A DNA stretch of 48,081 nt, taken from NCBI GenBank assembly GCA_910589545.1, contig CAJUSY010000007.1, forward strand, positions 1 to 48,081, in the 5' to 3' direction. Under the pieces are notes generated by a model. That model was not told the DNA's origin and made no database searches. It worked only from the letters and a program-made list of their open reading frames with translations. The position numbers were made by a program, and so were the translations under genes. This document shows, piece after piece, positions 1-8,133 of the stretch. The stretch's first letter is position 1. Each line of letters begins with the position of its first letter. The DNA is from Peptoniphilaceae bacterium. GTDB taxonomy: Bacteria; Bacillota; Clostridia; Tissierellales; Peptoniphilaceae.

Positions 1-20
1 TCATCGCTAAAGCTATACTG

Positions 21-43
21 AACCCCCAGTCTAACTGGGGGTT
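21..43 (+). terminator. Rho-independent terminator of an off-window plus-strand gene
   Basis: A perfect 10-bp stem (AACCCCCAGT / ACTGGGGGTT, 3-nt loop) is followed on the plus strand by TTTCTTCTT. The T-run lies only on the plus-strand side, so it should end a gene entering from the left edge. It faces the convergent spoVG terminator. Confidence 0.85.
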
Positions 44-53
44 TTCTTCTTAC

Positions 54-83
54 AAAAAAGCATCTTTTATAAAAGATGCTTTT
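54..83 (-). terminator. Terminator of spoVG
   Basis: The inverted repeat AAAAGCATCTTTT / AAAAGATGCTTTT lies just downstream of the spoVG stop. Read on the minus strand, it ends in a T-run (the As at 54-59). Confidence 0.75.
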
Positions 84-95
84 GTATTATTCGTA

Positions 96-419
96 TTATT
101 CTTCGTTTTCAACTGATTCTAAAGTTTTTTCAGAAACAGATTCAGCTTCAACTGAAGATTGCTTTAAAGATTCTTCGTTGTATTTATTAATAACAGCTGT
201 TTCTATTTTTTCTCTTGCAGGAGAACTAATTGGATGAGCTATGTCACGATATCTATCATTTCCAATTTTTCTGCTTGGCATAGCTAAAAATAAACCTTCT
301 TCACCTTCAATTACTTTGATGTCATGAATAACTATTTCATCATCAAATGTCACAGAAGCAATAGCTTTTAATCTGTTATCAATATTTAATACCTTAATTC
401 TTACATCTGTAATTTGCAT
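96..419 (-). CDS. spoVG: SpoVG, small nucleic-acid-binding regulator
   Basis: A 107-residue protein matching the SpoVG family. It begins MQITDVRIKVLN and carries the conserved core LFLAMPSRK...YRDIAHPIS. SpoVG proteins bind DNA and RNA and act as global regulators in many Firmicutes, including non-sporulating ones where they affect cell-surface and virulence genes. The ATG at 419 is preferred over an in-frame ATG 13 codons upstream, because a strong Shine-Dalgarno (AAGGTGGTGAGG) sits just before 419 and homologs start with MQITDVR. The last ~25 residues are an acidic, Ser/Glu-rich tail, as is usual and variable in the family. It is monocistronic, with its own promoter and terminator. No sporulation gene is visible nearby, so a sporulation role cannot be inferred. 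Confidence 0.95.
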   Translation of the reverse strand: MQITDVRIKVLNIDNRLKAIASVTFDDEIVIHDIKVIEGEEGLFLAMPSRKIGNDRYRDIAHPISSPAREKIETAVINKYNEESLKQSSVEAESVSEKTLESVENEE

Positions 420-449
420 AACCTCACCACCTTGTGTTTTATATATATA

Positions 450-478
450 ATTATACATCTAAATAAGTATTTTGTAAA
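450..478 (-). promoter_or_regulatory. Sigma-A promoter of spoVG
   Basis: Minus-strand -35 TTTACA (478-473), 17-bp spacer, and -10 TATAAT (455-450), about 30 nt upstream of the spoVG start. Confidence 0.75.
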
Positions 479-555
479 TAAATGTAAATATTCAACAAAA
501 CATTTATGCATAATATATTTTATCGATATTTAGATAGCGTTTAAATTTTAAAACC

Positions 556-1545
556 CTAAAGTGATGAATAAATATTTTTCAACTTTTCTCCTACTCTTTT
601 AACACTTCGTTGTTTCACATATCTATAAGCTTCTTCTACAGTAGAATTTTGATTATTTATTATTTCATTTATTTTACTTGCAAATTCATCATTGGTTTTT
701 GCTTTAATAAGTTCTTTACCGTCAGTAAACATATCTTCATATATCTTAATATCTCTCACCAATACTCTTATCTTAGATGCAAAAGCTTCCAGTAATACAA
801 TTCCTTCAGTTTCTTCTCTGGTCATAAACAAAAATAAATCACTTCCATGATAACAATCTACTAATTCTTGTTGAGAAACGTATCCTGCCATAATTACATT
901 ATCTGGTTTGTTTTTAATAGCTTTTTTTATTTGCGAGGTTAATAGTTTTGGATTTGTATAGCCAAACCAAATAAATTTATAATTTGGAAGTTTTCTAGCA
1001 ACTTCAATAAAATCATCAAGCCCCTTTCTCTTAATTAAATGCCCCACAGAGATTATAACTTTGTCATCATCTCTTAATTTATATTTGTCTCTGAACCTTC
1101 TTCTACTATTTTCGTTGGCCTTAAACTTATCAAGATCAATACCATTTGATAAACTATAAATTTTTTTATTTATACCATAACCCTCAAGTATATTTTTTGA
1201 ATAGTTGGATGGTGTAATAATTATATCTCCAAGATTGTAGCAACTTATAATCCACTTTTTAAAAAAACTACTCAAGAAGTTTGCTCCGCGAAAAGAGTTT
1301 CTAAAATCTTCCATAGTAGAATGACCATAATAAATAACTTTCTTACCTTGTTTTTTAGCTTTCTTCGCGAATCTCTTAGATTTTGGCATTATCGTATTTA
1401 TATGAACGATATCATAATCGTCGTTTTCGTCAGTTGTATAGTCAATATTATTTAGTTTCAAAGCTTTTTCTTGATGCTCAATTGCTTGACCAACACCACT
1501 TTGTTTAACTAAATCATAGTCTCCCTTATAAATTAAAATTTTCAT
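556..1545 (-). CDS. GT4 glycosyltransferase, CpoA-like diglycosyl-diacylglycerol synthase
   Basis: A 329-residue GT-B glycosyltransferase of family 4. The N-terminus (MKILIYKGD, then QSGVGQAIEHQ and DYDIVHINT near 43-51) strongly resembles pneumococcal CpoA, which adds a second sugar to monoglucosyl-diacylglycerol. The C-terminal donor-binding domain has the EX7E motif, E245 to E253, in EETEGIVLLEAFA. There is no signal peptide; family members are membrane-associated at the inner leaflet. It is last in a three-gene cassette, 7 nt after the DedA-like gene, with the MGS-like glycosyltransferase first. This supports a role in glycolipid (lipoteichoic-acid anchor or bilayer-tuning) synthesis. The sugar specificity cannot be read from sequence. 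No obvious terminator follows it, so read-through towards spoVG is possible. Confidence 0.8.
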   Translation of the reverse strand: MKILIYKGDYDLVKQSGVGQAIEHQEKALKLNNIDYTTDENDDYDIVHINTIMPKSKRFAKKAKKQGKKVIYYGHSTMEDFRNSFRGANFLSSFFKKWIISCYNLGDIIITPSNYSKNILEGYGINKKIYSLSNGIDLDKFKANENSRRRFRDKYKLRDDDKVIISVGHLIKRKGLDDFIEVARKLPNYKFIWFGYTNPKLLTSQIKKAIKNKPDNVIMAGYVSQQELVDCYHGSDLFLFMTREETEGIVLLEAFASKIRVLVRDIKIYEDMFTDGKELIKAKTNDEFASKINEIINNQNSTVEEAYRYVKQRSVKRVGEKLKNIYSSL

Positions 1546-1552
1546 TTATATT

Positions 1553-2176
1553 TTAAATCCTTAATATCAGTTTCTTGAAAAGCACTTCTAATCCCAAAGA
1601 ATAAAGTGCAATTGACGATGGTTTCCCTAAAATAATAATCCAAAGATACTTTTTAAATGTCATCTTTGTTGTTCCAGCAATATAACATAACATATCATCT
1701 GGTGCTATTGGAAAAAATATCAGAGCAGCAAATACATTGTCGAATCTATTATTCTTAGTAAGAATTTTAATGTATTTGTTGTATGCTTTTTCTCCAAAAA
1801 TAGCAACAATCAAAGGAGTTCCGTACTTTCTCCCTATAAAAAACACAATGATAGAACCTATGCAAATACTTACATAATTGTACAAAAATCCCATCCTTGC
1901 GCCAAATAAAATTACTCCTCCTAGACATGTTATTCCGCCTGGAATAATAGGGATAATTACTTGCATAATCTGAAACAAAATAAAAATAAATGCAGCAGAT
2001 TTGCCAAATTGATTCATAAAATTTTGAAACTTATCAATATCTTTTAAAATACCTTTCTTCCAAGCGTATATCATCACAAAAATACTAATTAATATTCCAA
2101 TAGCATTTAATACGTGAATAATAATTTGTAACTTTTTATTGTCAGTTTCTATTATCTTATTAAATAAATTTTGCAT
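1553..2176 (-). CDS. DedA/TVP38 (VTT-domain) membrane protein
   Basis: About 207 residues with several hydrophobic helices and a SNARE-associated VTT core (residues ~60-170). Features include IIPIIPGGITCLGG, a GRKYG loop and a Pro/Asp motif in FFPIAPDDMLCYIAGTTKM. TVP38/DedA relatives are membrane proteins, some of which flip lipids such as undecaprenyl phosphate or phospholipids. It sits between two glycolipid glycosyltransferases and overlaps the upstream gene by 17 nt, so it may handle the same lipid; that is inference. I chose the ATG at 2176; an in-frame TTG three codons earlier (2185) is possible, but AAAGG lies only 3 nt from it, against 12 nt before the ATG. Neither spacing is ideal. 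Confidence 0.8.
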   Translation of the reverse strand: MQNLFNKIIETDNKKLQIIIHVLNAIGILISIFVMIYAWKKGILKDIDKFQNFMNQFGKSAAFIFILFQIMQVIIPIIPGGITCLGGVILFGARMGFLYNYVSICIGSIIVFFIGRKYGTPLIVAIFGEKAYNKYIKILTKNNRFDNVFAALIFFPIAPDDMLCYIAGTTKMTFKKYLWIIILGKPSSIALYSLGLEVLFKKLILRI

Positions 2177-3311
2177 GGTTCTCAATTACCTTTAGGTATA
2201 TCTTCTCAATTTTCCTAGCAAATGAATCTTCAGTATAATTTTCATCAACTAATTGTTTGCAATTATTTCCCATTTCATCCCTTAGATCTTTATTGTCCAA
2301 AATTTTATTCAAGTATCCAATAAATTCATCTTCTGTAGAAAACCCAAATCCTGTTTTACCATTAATTAATACACCATCCAAGCAATCATCATGTCTACAT
2401 ATAATTGGTGTTTTACATGCCATAGACTCAATGAATGTCAATCCTTGTGTTTCAGATGTTGATGCTGATACGAACACATCTGATTGGGAATAAAAGTTAC
2501 CAACTTTTGATGAATCTATCATTCCTGTAAAAATCAATCTGTCTTTAATTTTAGATTTAGCACAAATTTCTTTTAAGTCCGAAAGAAATGGGCCAGCTCC
2601 AGCAATAATAAATACGATATCATCTCTATTTATATTTTCTAAATATTGAAGAATTTCAGTAATATTTTTTTCTTTTCCGATTCTTCCTAGAAACAATACG
2701 ATATGTTTATCTTCTGAAATCTTATACCCTTTTCTAATATCAAAATCATCACATTTTGATAATTTCTGAACATTAATTCCTGTTGGTGCAACATATATAT
2801 CTTCTTTTATATTGTAATCTTTTAGTAAATTATATATTTTATTAGTTGGAACAACTACTCCATCAGTCATTTTAATAATTTGTTTTGTAAATTGCTTCGC
2901 GAGCTCTTTGCCTATTTTCTTATTAAGAGAAAAATAATGTGTGTAATCCTCATAAATAGTGTGATAGGTATGCAATAATGGAATATTTAAATCCTTAGCA
3001 ATTTTCTTAGCTTGAATGAACATAGTAAATTCTGTTTGTGAATGAATTATATCCGGTTTCCAGTCCATTATATCTTCATAAAATCTATTATATAATAACT
3101 TATTCATTCTAGCGTCCGGATAAAATTTCCCAGCTCCGAAAGAGCCCATATAGTAAATACCCTCGTCTTGTCTTGAATTAAAACTGTCAGAAAAAGTTAA
3201 TATTCTAGTGTCATGACCTCTTCTGTCTAATGCTTTTTTTAAAGAATCAATTGAAGTAACAACACCATTTATTGTCGGTCTATAAGTATCTGTAGTTATC
3301 AATATTTTCAT
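2160..3311 (-). CDS. GT4 glycosyltransferase, 1,2-diacylglycerol 3-glucosyltransferase-like (MGS)
   Basis: A 383-residue GT4 enzyme starting MKILITTDTYRPTINGV, the typical start of monoglucosyl-diacylglycerol synthases (ALmgs and pneumococcal Spr0982 type). The acceptor domain includes DIIHSQTEF (near 93-101) and HTYHTIYEDY. The donor domain has FLGRIGKEKN and the EX7E motif in SETQGLTFIESMA. It should transfer glucose from a nucleotide sugar to diacylglycerol at the cytoplasmic face, giving the substrate for the CpoA-like enzyme downstream. The start at 3311 is set by AAAGGAAGGTG just upstream; a longer in-frame reading would add 15 unconserved residues. It is first in the cassette, preceded by an extended -10 promoter. 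Family is certain; the exact sugar is inferred from family resemblance. Confidence 0.85.
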   Translation of the reverse strand: MKILITTDTYRPTINGVVTSIDSLKKALDRRGHDTRILTFSDSFNSRQDEGIYYMGSFGAGKFYPDARMNKLLYNRFYEDIMDWKPDIIHSQTEFTMFIQAKKIAKDLNIPLLHTYHTIYEDYTHYFSLNKKIGKELAKQFTKQIIKMTDGVVVPTNKIYNLLKDYNIKEDIYVAPTGINVQKLSKCDDFDIRKGYKISEDKHIVLFLGRIGKEKNITEILQYLENINRDDIVFIIAGAGPFLSDLKEICAKSKIKDRLIFTGMIDSSKVGNFYSQSDVFVSASTSETQGLTFIESMACKTPIICRHDDCLDGVLINGKTGFGFSTEDEFIGYLNKILDNKDLRDEMGNNCKQLVDENYTEDSFARKIEKIYLKVIENHAKFI

Positions 3312-3329
3312 AAAACACCTTCCTTTAAA

Positions 3330-3338
3330 ATTATAACA
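3330..3338 (-). promoter_or_regulatory. Extended -10 promoter of the glycolipid cassette
   Basis: Minus-strand TGTTATAAT (TGn plus TATAAT) about 20 nt before the start at 3311. No good -35 hexamer is visible at the right distance. Confidence 0.55.
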
Positions 3339-3390
3339 TAAATAAATGGAATACATTTGTTACAAAAATATTACATTTTTATAAAAGAAA

Positions 3391-3415
3391 AAAGGAATTA
3401 ATAAATAATTCCTTT
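3391..3415 (-). terminator. Terminator of the hemerythrin-like gene
   Basis: Stem AAAGGAATTA / TAATTCCTTT with a 5-nt loop, running into Ts on the minus strand, directly after the stop at 3422. Confidence 0.75.
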
Positions 3416-3421
3416 CATTAA

Positions 3422-3967
3422 TTATAAATTAAATAATTCTTCGATTTTCAACATCAAATCATCATGTAATTCTTTATTTTCTTCTAAAAATTTAATTGTC
3501 TCTTCTTCTACTTCTTCTAATCTTTCCTCTGATAAATTGTTTTTACCATAAGGATATACAACTGTATTTTCTTTTTCTATGTGTTTTTGTAAGTGTCTTT
3601 TATATCCCATTAAATTTCCAATTACTTCAACAAAATTCTCATCAGATTTTTCGTTCTTATAATCATTTATGCTTTGATTTAAATCAAAAATTATACCTCT
3701 AGCAATTTCATGTTCCACTAACATTCCATTCAAAATCATAACTTCTCCTATTCTTCCAAGATCCTCTTGCATTTTATTGAATAGGATTTCTTCTTCTTTC
3801 CTGTGATGAAATTTATCCGCGTATTCTTTCAATATAAATATCAATAACTCTACAAACTCAACATTTATATCTTTATTATTAATAAACTCAATTGATTTAT
3901 TTTTCATCAAATCTATAATTTTACTTATATTTTCGTGTTCCTGTTCTAAAACCAATATGCTTTTCAA
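3422..3967 (-). CDS. Hemerythrin-like HHE-domain protein
   Basis: A 181-residue, all-alpha protein with the metal-ligand pattern of bacterial hemerythrin-like domains: LEQEHENI at residues 7-14, KFHHRKEEEILF near 53-64, a central HE, then H..KHIEKEN near 128-136. Such proteins bind a di-iron centre and O2 or NO, or help repair iron-sulfur clusters. The N-terminus has no YtfE/Ric-type ScdA domain, so the exact role is open. It is soluble, with no signal peptide. Its own promoter is overlapped by a perfect dyad (4016-4035), so redox- or NO-responsive control is likely. It is a single gene flanked by terminators and lies beside rex, another redox-related gene. Confidence 0.85.
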   Translation of the reverse strand: MKSILVLEQEHENISKIIDLMKNKSIEFINNKDINVEFVELLIFILKEYADKFHHRKEEEILFNKMQEDLGRIGEVMILNGMLVEHEIARGIIFDLNQSINDYKNEKSDENFVEVIGNLMGYKRHLQKHIEKENTVVYPYGKNNLSEERLEEVEEETIKFLEENKELHDDLMLKIEELFNL

Positions 3968-3990
3968 ATTATCACTCCTTTTCTAATACA

Positions 3991-3996
3991 ATTATA
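3991..3996 (-). promoter_or_regulatory. -10 element of the hemerythrin-like gene
   Basis: Minus-strand TATAAT about 24 nt before the start. The expected -35 position (4019-4014) falls inside the dyad at 4016-4035. Confidence 0.55.
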
Positions 3997-4015
3997 ATAC
4001 ATAAAATTAAAAAAA

Positions 4016-4035
4016 ATTGTAACTTGAGTTACAAT
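4016..4035. promoter_or_regulatory. Perfect dyad, candidate operator over the hemerythrin -35 region
   Basis: ATTGTAAC-TTGA-GTTACAAT is an 8-4-8 perfect inverted repeat without a T-run, so it is not a terminator. Its core TTGT...ACAA with 7-4-7 spacing fits the Rex-operator geometry, and TGTAAC...GTTACA also resembles CRP/FNR-superfamily dyads (HcpR type). It covers the -35 position of the hemerythrin promoter. The identity of the regulator is inference. Confidence 0.6.
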
Positions 4036-4041
4036 AAAAAA

Positions 4042-4060
4042 CGGCGTTATAAAAACGCCG
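4042..4060 (-). terminator. Terminator of rex
   Basis: Stem CGGCGTT / AACGCCG with a 5-nt loop, followed on the minus strand by TTTTTTATTG. It lies just after the rex stop. Confidence 0.85.
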
Positions 4061-4067
4061 AATATTG

Positions 4068-4715
4068 TCAATTTTTAGTACCTGGATAATCTGATAAATT
4101 ATTCATGTAATATGTTAATGTGTACAAACTTTCATCAAGATGTACATTTTCTAATACTACATTCTTTGGTAATTTTAAGTCTAAAGATGCGAAATTCCAA
4201 ATACCTTTTATTCCACCTTCAACTAACTTATCACAAATATCTTGAGATACTTCTGTTGGCAGGGCAATAACCGCTATTTCTGGTTTCTTTTCTTTTAAAT
4301 ATTCTTCAATCTCATCGATATCTCTTATCTCAAAGTCTGAAATTTTTGAACCTACCTTTTTGCCATGGTCAAATACATCAACAATATTAAAACCTGAAGA
4401 TTTAAAGCCCTTGTAATTCATTATGGCTTTTCCAATATTTCCACATCCTAATATAATTGCTTTGTAGGATTTGTTGATACCCATAATTTTTTCAATTTCA
4501 GATTTCAATTCCTCAACGTTATATCCATATCCTTGTTGACCAAAACCACCAAAATGATTTAAATCTTGTCTAATTTGAGAAGCAGTTAATCCTGTTATAC
4601 TGCTTAATTCTTGGCTTGATACTCTTATTATTCCCTTTTGTTCGATCATTCCTAAATAACGGTAATATTTTGGAAGTCTCTTAACAACAGCTAATGATAC
4701 TCTTGCCCTTGCCAT
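4068..4715 (-). CDS. rex: Redox-sensing transcriptional repressor Rex
   Basis: A 215-residue Rex. The N-terminal winged helix (about 1-80) includes LPKYYRYL, LTASQIRQDLNHFGGFGQQG and GYGYNVEEL. The Rossmann domain starts at ILGCGNIGKAI, the GxGxxG dinucleotide site. A C-terminal swapped helix ends in YYMNNLSDYPG. Rex senses the NADH/NAD+ ratio and represses fermentation and anaerobic redox genes when NADH is low. It is monocistronic with a good promoter (-35 TTGAAA, -10 TATAAT) and its own terminator. In many Firmicutes rex lies near groESL or redox genes; here it neighbours a hemerythrin-like gene and cstA. Length and motifs are complete. Confidence 0.97.
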   Translation of the reverse strand: MARARVSLAVVKRLPKYYRYLGMIEQKGIIRVSSQELSSITGLTASQIRQDLNHFGGFGQQGYGYNVEELKSEIEKIMGINKSYKAIILGCGNIGKAIMNYKGFKSSGFNIVDVFDHGKKVGSKISDFEIRDIDEIEEYLKEKKPEIAVIALPTEVSQDICDKLVEGGIKGIWNFASLDLKLPKNVVLENVHLDESLYTLTYYMNNLSDYPGTKN

Positions 4716-4745
4716 ATTATCACTCCATTCATTGTTATTAATATA

Positions 4746-4774
4746 ATTATATCAAAAAAATATTTTTATTTCAA
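4746..4774 (-). promoter_or_regulatory. Sigma-A promoter of rex
   Basis: Minus-strand -35 TTGAAA (4774-4769), 17 bp, -10 TATAAT (4751-4746). Confidence 0.7.
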
Positions 4775-4800
4775 TAATTCTGAAATTAATTTGAATAAAA

Positions 4801-4828
4801 AAATCAAGCAGACTTAACTACTTGATTT
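4801..4828 (-). terminator. Terminator of cstA
   Basis: Stem AAATCAAG / CTTGATTT with A/T runs on both sides. It lies 8 nt after the cstA stop and could work in both directions. Confidence 0.7.
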
Positions 4829-4835
4829 TTTCAAA

Positions 4836-6302
4836 TTATCCTATTAATTCTGATTTTGTTTGTCCAACTTTACCTTTTTTAATAACAAATACTGTAAATA
4901 AAACTACGAATATGAATCCTACAATATAACTTGCTAGGTATCCATCCATTCCTAATCTCTTATCTAATGAGAATCCTAAATCAGCATGTGAAATATAACT
5001 TGAAACTATAAATGCATAAAACATTCCTGGTATCATTGTTATAAAGTAATTTTTCTTATTTATATACAAATATACTGTAATCAACATTAAAGCAAATACC
5101 GCCACTAATTGATTAGTAAAACCGAAGTATCTCCATAACAAGTTAAATCCATTTCCATTTGTCTTTGCAAAATAAAGAATTGCGATAGCAAAAACATAAA
5201 TAAGTAAGCTCATCAAAATTCTATTTTTAACAGATTTTTGACTTATATTAAATTGTTCACCTATCATTAGACGAAGCGATCTAAAAGCAGTATCACCACT
5301 TGTAATTGGTAATACAATTACTCCTATAATTGCGAATAAGCCACCAATTTTTCCCATAAAAGTTTTAGAAATTATACCAACCATTAAAGTAGCATTAGTA
5401 TCTAATGCTGTACCTCTATTGAAAAGTACCATAGCACCTGAAGCCCAACACATAGCTATAAGTCCTTCTGCAATCATCATATTGTAGAATGTTGATCTTC
5501 CTTCATGTTCATTTTTTACCGTTCTAGAAATAAGTGTAATTTGTGATCCGTGAAATCCTGAAAGTATACCACATGCAACAGTTATGAAGAAAACTGGAAT
5601 AAAACTTTGTCCAAGAGGATGTTTACTTAATAAAACACCTTCAGTAATATTGTGTAAATTAGCTCCTCCATCTAAGAAAACACCGACCAATACACCAATA
5701 GCACTGACTATTAAAATAGCACCGAAAATAGGATAAACTCTTCCAATTATCTTATCGATTGGGAAAAGTGTAGCTAATAGATAATAAATTAAAATAATTC
5801 CGTATACAACCCATATTATTCCACCGTTGACATCCATGTGTAGAATGTCATTAACAATTAAATCTCCTGGCGTATAAATAAATACAACGCCAACTAAAAG
5901 CATTAATATCCAAATAATTATATTGTAAACTTTATTAGTAGTTTTTCCCAAATACTTTCTTATCATCTTTGGAACTTGAGCTCCTTCATTTCTCATAGAC
6001 ATCATTCCTATGAAATAATCATGAGTTGCTCCCGCTAAAACACATCCAATTGGAATTGTAATAAAAGCTATTGGTCCAAATAAAATGCCTTGAATCGGTC
6101 CTAAAATAGGTCCCGTTCCTGCTATATTTAAAAGTTCAATGAGTTGATTCTTCCATTTTTTCATTTCAACAAAGTCTACACCATCAGCCAGTGATGTTGC
6201 AGGTGTTATTCTATCGTCTGGTTGGAATACTTTTTCGCAATATTTCCCATAAAAATAACCGCCGACAAATAAAATTAATATACCGACTATAAATAAAATC
6301 AT
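4836..6302 (-). CDS. cstA: CstA-family carbon starvation / pyruvate-peptide transporter
   Basis: A 488-residue polytopic membrane protein of the CstA family, of the shorter Firmicutes type rather than the ~700-residue E. coli form. It has many hydrophobic helices and the conserved stretch GPILGPIQGILFGP, followed by the GATHDYFIGMMSMR loop. Members of the family (CstA, BtsT/YjiY) import peptides or pyruvate with protons. The exact substrate here is not readable. The start is supported by AGGGGGAC just upstream and the promoter at 6334-6362. It is monocistronic; no pyruvate-sensing two-component system is adjacent, unlike btsT in E. coli. Confidence 0.92.
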   Translation of the reverse strand: MILFIVGILILFVGGYFYGKYCEKVFQPDDRITPATSLADGVDFVEMKKWKNQLIELLNIAGTGPILGPIQGILFGPIAFITIPIGCVLAGATHDYFIGMMSMRNEGAQVPKMIRKYLGKTTNKVYNIIIWILMLLVGVVFIYTPGDLIVNDILHMDVNGGIIWVVYGIILIYYLLATLFPIDKIIGRVYPIFGAILIVSAIGVLVGVFLDGGANLHNITEGVLLSKHPLGQSFIPVFFITVACGILSGFHGSQITLISRTVKNEHEGRSTFYNMMIAEGLIAMCWASGAMVLFNRGTALDTNATLMVGIISKTFMGKIGGLFAIIGVIVLPITSGDTAFRSLRLMIGEQFNISQKSVKNRILMSLLIYVFAIAILYFAKTNGNGFNLLWRYFGFTNQLVAVFALMLITVYLYINKKNYFITMIPGMFYAFIVSSYISHADLGFSLDKRLGMDGYLASYIVGFIFVVLFTVFVIKKGKVGQTKSELIG

Positions 6303-6333
6303 ATGTCCCCCTAAATCATAAATTTACTATGAT

Positions 6334-6362
6334 ATTATAATACAAATCCTATTAAAATTCAA
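6334..6362 (-). promoter_or_regulatory. Sigma-A promoter of cstA
   Basis: Minus-strand -35 TTGAAT (6362-6357), 17 bp, -10 TATAAT (6339-6334). Confidence 0.7.
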
Positions 6363-6452
6363 AACTTAATTTGAATTAAAATTTACCTATGAACATTCTA
6401 TTTTATTCAATCGATTATTTCAAACTTTCAATTATTGTATTTTTAAACAAAA

Positions 6453-6476
6453 AACAACGATGTTAAAATCGTTGTT
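6453..6476 (-). terminator. Terminator of the folate operon
   Basis: Stem AACAACGAT / ATCGTTGTT with a 6-nt loop and flanking T/A runs, 12 nt after the folBK stop. Confidence 0.8.
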
Positions 6477-6488
6477 TTTTAAAATTTT

Positions 6489-7307
6489 TTATTTGCTTTC
6501 TAATTCATATAACAATTGCTTTAGTGTTTTGTGAAAAACAGGATGTATAAAAAATTCAGCAAAATCATTTAAAGGTTCTAACACAAATTTTCTATCTTGA
6601 ACATATGGATGTGGAATTTTCAACTCATCTGAATAAATTACTTCATCATCACAGAACAAAATATCAATATCTATAGTTCTTGGTCCCCATTTTTCATGTC
6701 TTTCTCTACCCAATTCTAGTTCTATTTCTTGTGTAATTTTCAGTAAATCTTCAGGTTCTTCATAAGATTCAATTTCTACAGCACAATTTAGAAAATCTTC
6801 TTGATCAGTTTTTCCCCATGCTTTTGTTGTGTACATTTCTGATACGTTTTTGAGATTAATACTTTTTGTATTTTTCAACTTAGCAATAGCAGAATTTACA
6901 TATTTTTGTTTATCACCAATGTTTGATCCTATTCCCAAAAAATACCTTCTTTTTTTTCTGTTAATAGTTACTTTAACTGTATCAAGTGGCAAATTTATTG
7001 GAGCCCATGGTTTTTTTATTTCAACTGTAAGTTCTTGTACAATTTGATATTTTTCAAATATAAACTCAACTATTTTATAAGCCACAGTTTCTATCAAATC
7101 TATTGATTCAGATCTAAAATATTCATAAACTTCTTTACTTAAAACTCCGTAGTGTATAGAATCTTCCAGGTCATTAGAAGTAGCTCCTTTTTTCATGTTG
7201 TAGCCCAATTTTAATGTTACTAAGAATTTTTGCCCTAATTCTTTTTCAGATTGAAACACACCATGATTAGCGTATATTTCTAAATTTTTAACTAAAAGAT
7301 AATCCAT
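6489..7307 (-). CDS. folBK: FolB-FolK fusion: dihydroneopterin aldolase / HPPK
   Basis: A 272-residue bifunctional enzyme. Residues 1-~118 are dihydroneopterin aldolase (start MDYLLVKNLEIYANHGVF, then AYKIVEFIFEKY). Residues ~120-272 are 6-hydroxymethyl-7,8-dihydropterin pyrophosphokinase, with YFLGIGSNIGD and the catalytic region GPRTIDIDILF. It converts dihydroneopterin to hydroxymethyl-dihydropterin and pyrophosphorylates it, giving the pterin substrate for FolP. It is last in the folE-HD-folP-folBK operon; its ATG overlaps the folP stop by 1 nt (TAATG), so translation is likely coupled. FolB-FolK fusions are known in several Gram-positives. Both halves appear full length. Confidence 0.95.
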   Translation of the reverse strand: MDYLLVKNLEIYANHGVFQSEKELGQKFLVTLKLGYNMKKGATSNDLEDSIHYGVLSKEVYEYFRSESIDLIETVAYKIVEFIFEKYQIVQELTVEIKKPWAPINLPLDTVKVTINRKKRRYFLGIGSNIGDKQKYVNSAIAKLKNTKSINLKNVSEMYTTKAWGKTDQEDFLNCAVEIESYEEPEDLLKITQEIELELGRERHEKWGPRTIDIDILFCDDEVIYSDELKIPHPYVQDRKFVLEPLNDFAEFFIHPVFHKTLKQLLYELESK

Positions 7308-8122
7308 TATTTTCCTTCTCTTTTTATTGCCAAAGCCATTCTCATAGCATCGTAATTTTGTTTTACATTGTGAACTCTAAAAATTGAACATCCATTCATT
7401 ACACCAATAGCAGTAGTTATAGCTGTTCCAAAATCTCTTTCAGTAGCTACATCTATTCCCATAGCTTTACCAATAAATCTTTTTCTACTTGTTCCCAATA
7501 AAACAGGATATCCCAAATCGACAAATTCTTTGATTCTGTTTACAACAGTTAAATCTTTTTCGTAATCAAGCGCAAATCCAACTCCCGGATCCAATATAAT
7601 TAGTTCATCTTTTATTCCCGCTTTTTTTGCTAATTCAACAGATTCTAATGTTTCTCTGTTTAAGTCCTTCATTAAATCATTGTAATTATTATTATCTTTA
7701 TTATGCATCAATATTACAGGAATATCTAGTTCCTTAGCAGTTTTAGCCATTTCTAGATCTGATTTCAATCCCCAAACATCATTTAAAATATCTGCGCCTT
7801 CTTTTACAACTTCTCTTAAAGTATTAGCCTTATAAGTGTCCAAAGAAATAGGAATATCGAAGTTTTCTCTTATTTTTCTAATGATAGGAATAACTCTTTC
7901 AAGTTCTTCTTCAGAAGATACAGGAGTGTGTCCTGGTCTTGTGGATTCAGCGCCAATATCTATTATACTAGCTCCTTCGTTTATCATATCTTCGACATGT
8001 TTCACAGCTCTGTCAACTTCATTCCATTTTCCTCCGTCTGAAAAAGAATCTGGAGTGACATTCAAAATTCCCATTATATATGCATCATTTTTAAAATCAA
8101 ATTCTTTATTTCTAATTAACAT
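7307..8122 (-). CDS. folP: Dihydropteroate synthase
   Basis: A 271-residue TIM-barrel enzyme with the DHPS signatures YIMGILNVTPDSFSDGGK and IIDIGAESTRPGH, then NDVWGL, the VLLGTSRKRFIG loop and a C-terminal FRVHNV. It condenses hydroxymethyl-dihydropterin pyrophosphate with p-aminobenzoate, and is the sulfonamide target. I chose the ATG at 8122 because AAAGGA lies 6 nt before it; the longer TTG start at 8137 would place that Shine-Dalgarno inside the gene. It sits 11 nt after the HD-domain gene and overlaps folBK by 1 nt. No pabAB genes are in the window. Confidence 0.96.
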   Translation of the reverse strand: MLIRNKEFDFKNDAYIMGILNVTPDSFSDGGKWNEVDRAVKHVEDMINEGASIIDIGAESTRPGHTPVSSEEELERVIPIIRKIRENFDIPISLDTYKANTLREVVKEGADILNDVWGLKSDLEMAKTAKELDIPVILMHNKDNNNYNDLMKDLNRETLESVELAKKAGIKDELIILDPGVGFALDYEKDLTVVNRIKEFVDLGYPVLLGTSRKRFIGKAMGIDVATERDFGTAITTAIGVMNGCSIFRVHNVKQNYDAMRMALAIKREGK

Positions 8123-8133
8123 ATTGTATCCTT

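Noticed and set aside
458..556. Possible terminator after the CpoA-like gene
   Set aside because: No stem with a T-run could be found in the gap.
3388..3418. Hemerythrin-side hairpin as a repeat element
   Set aside because: A simple stem with a T-run after a gene is adequately explained as a terminator.
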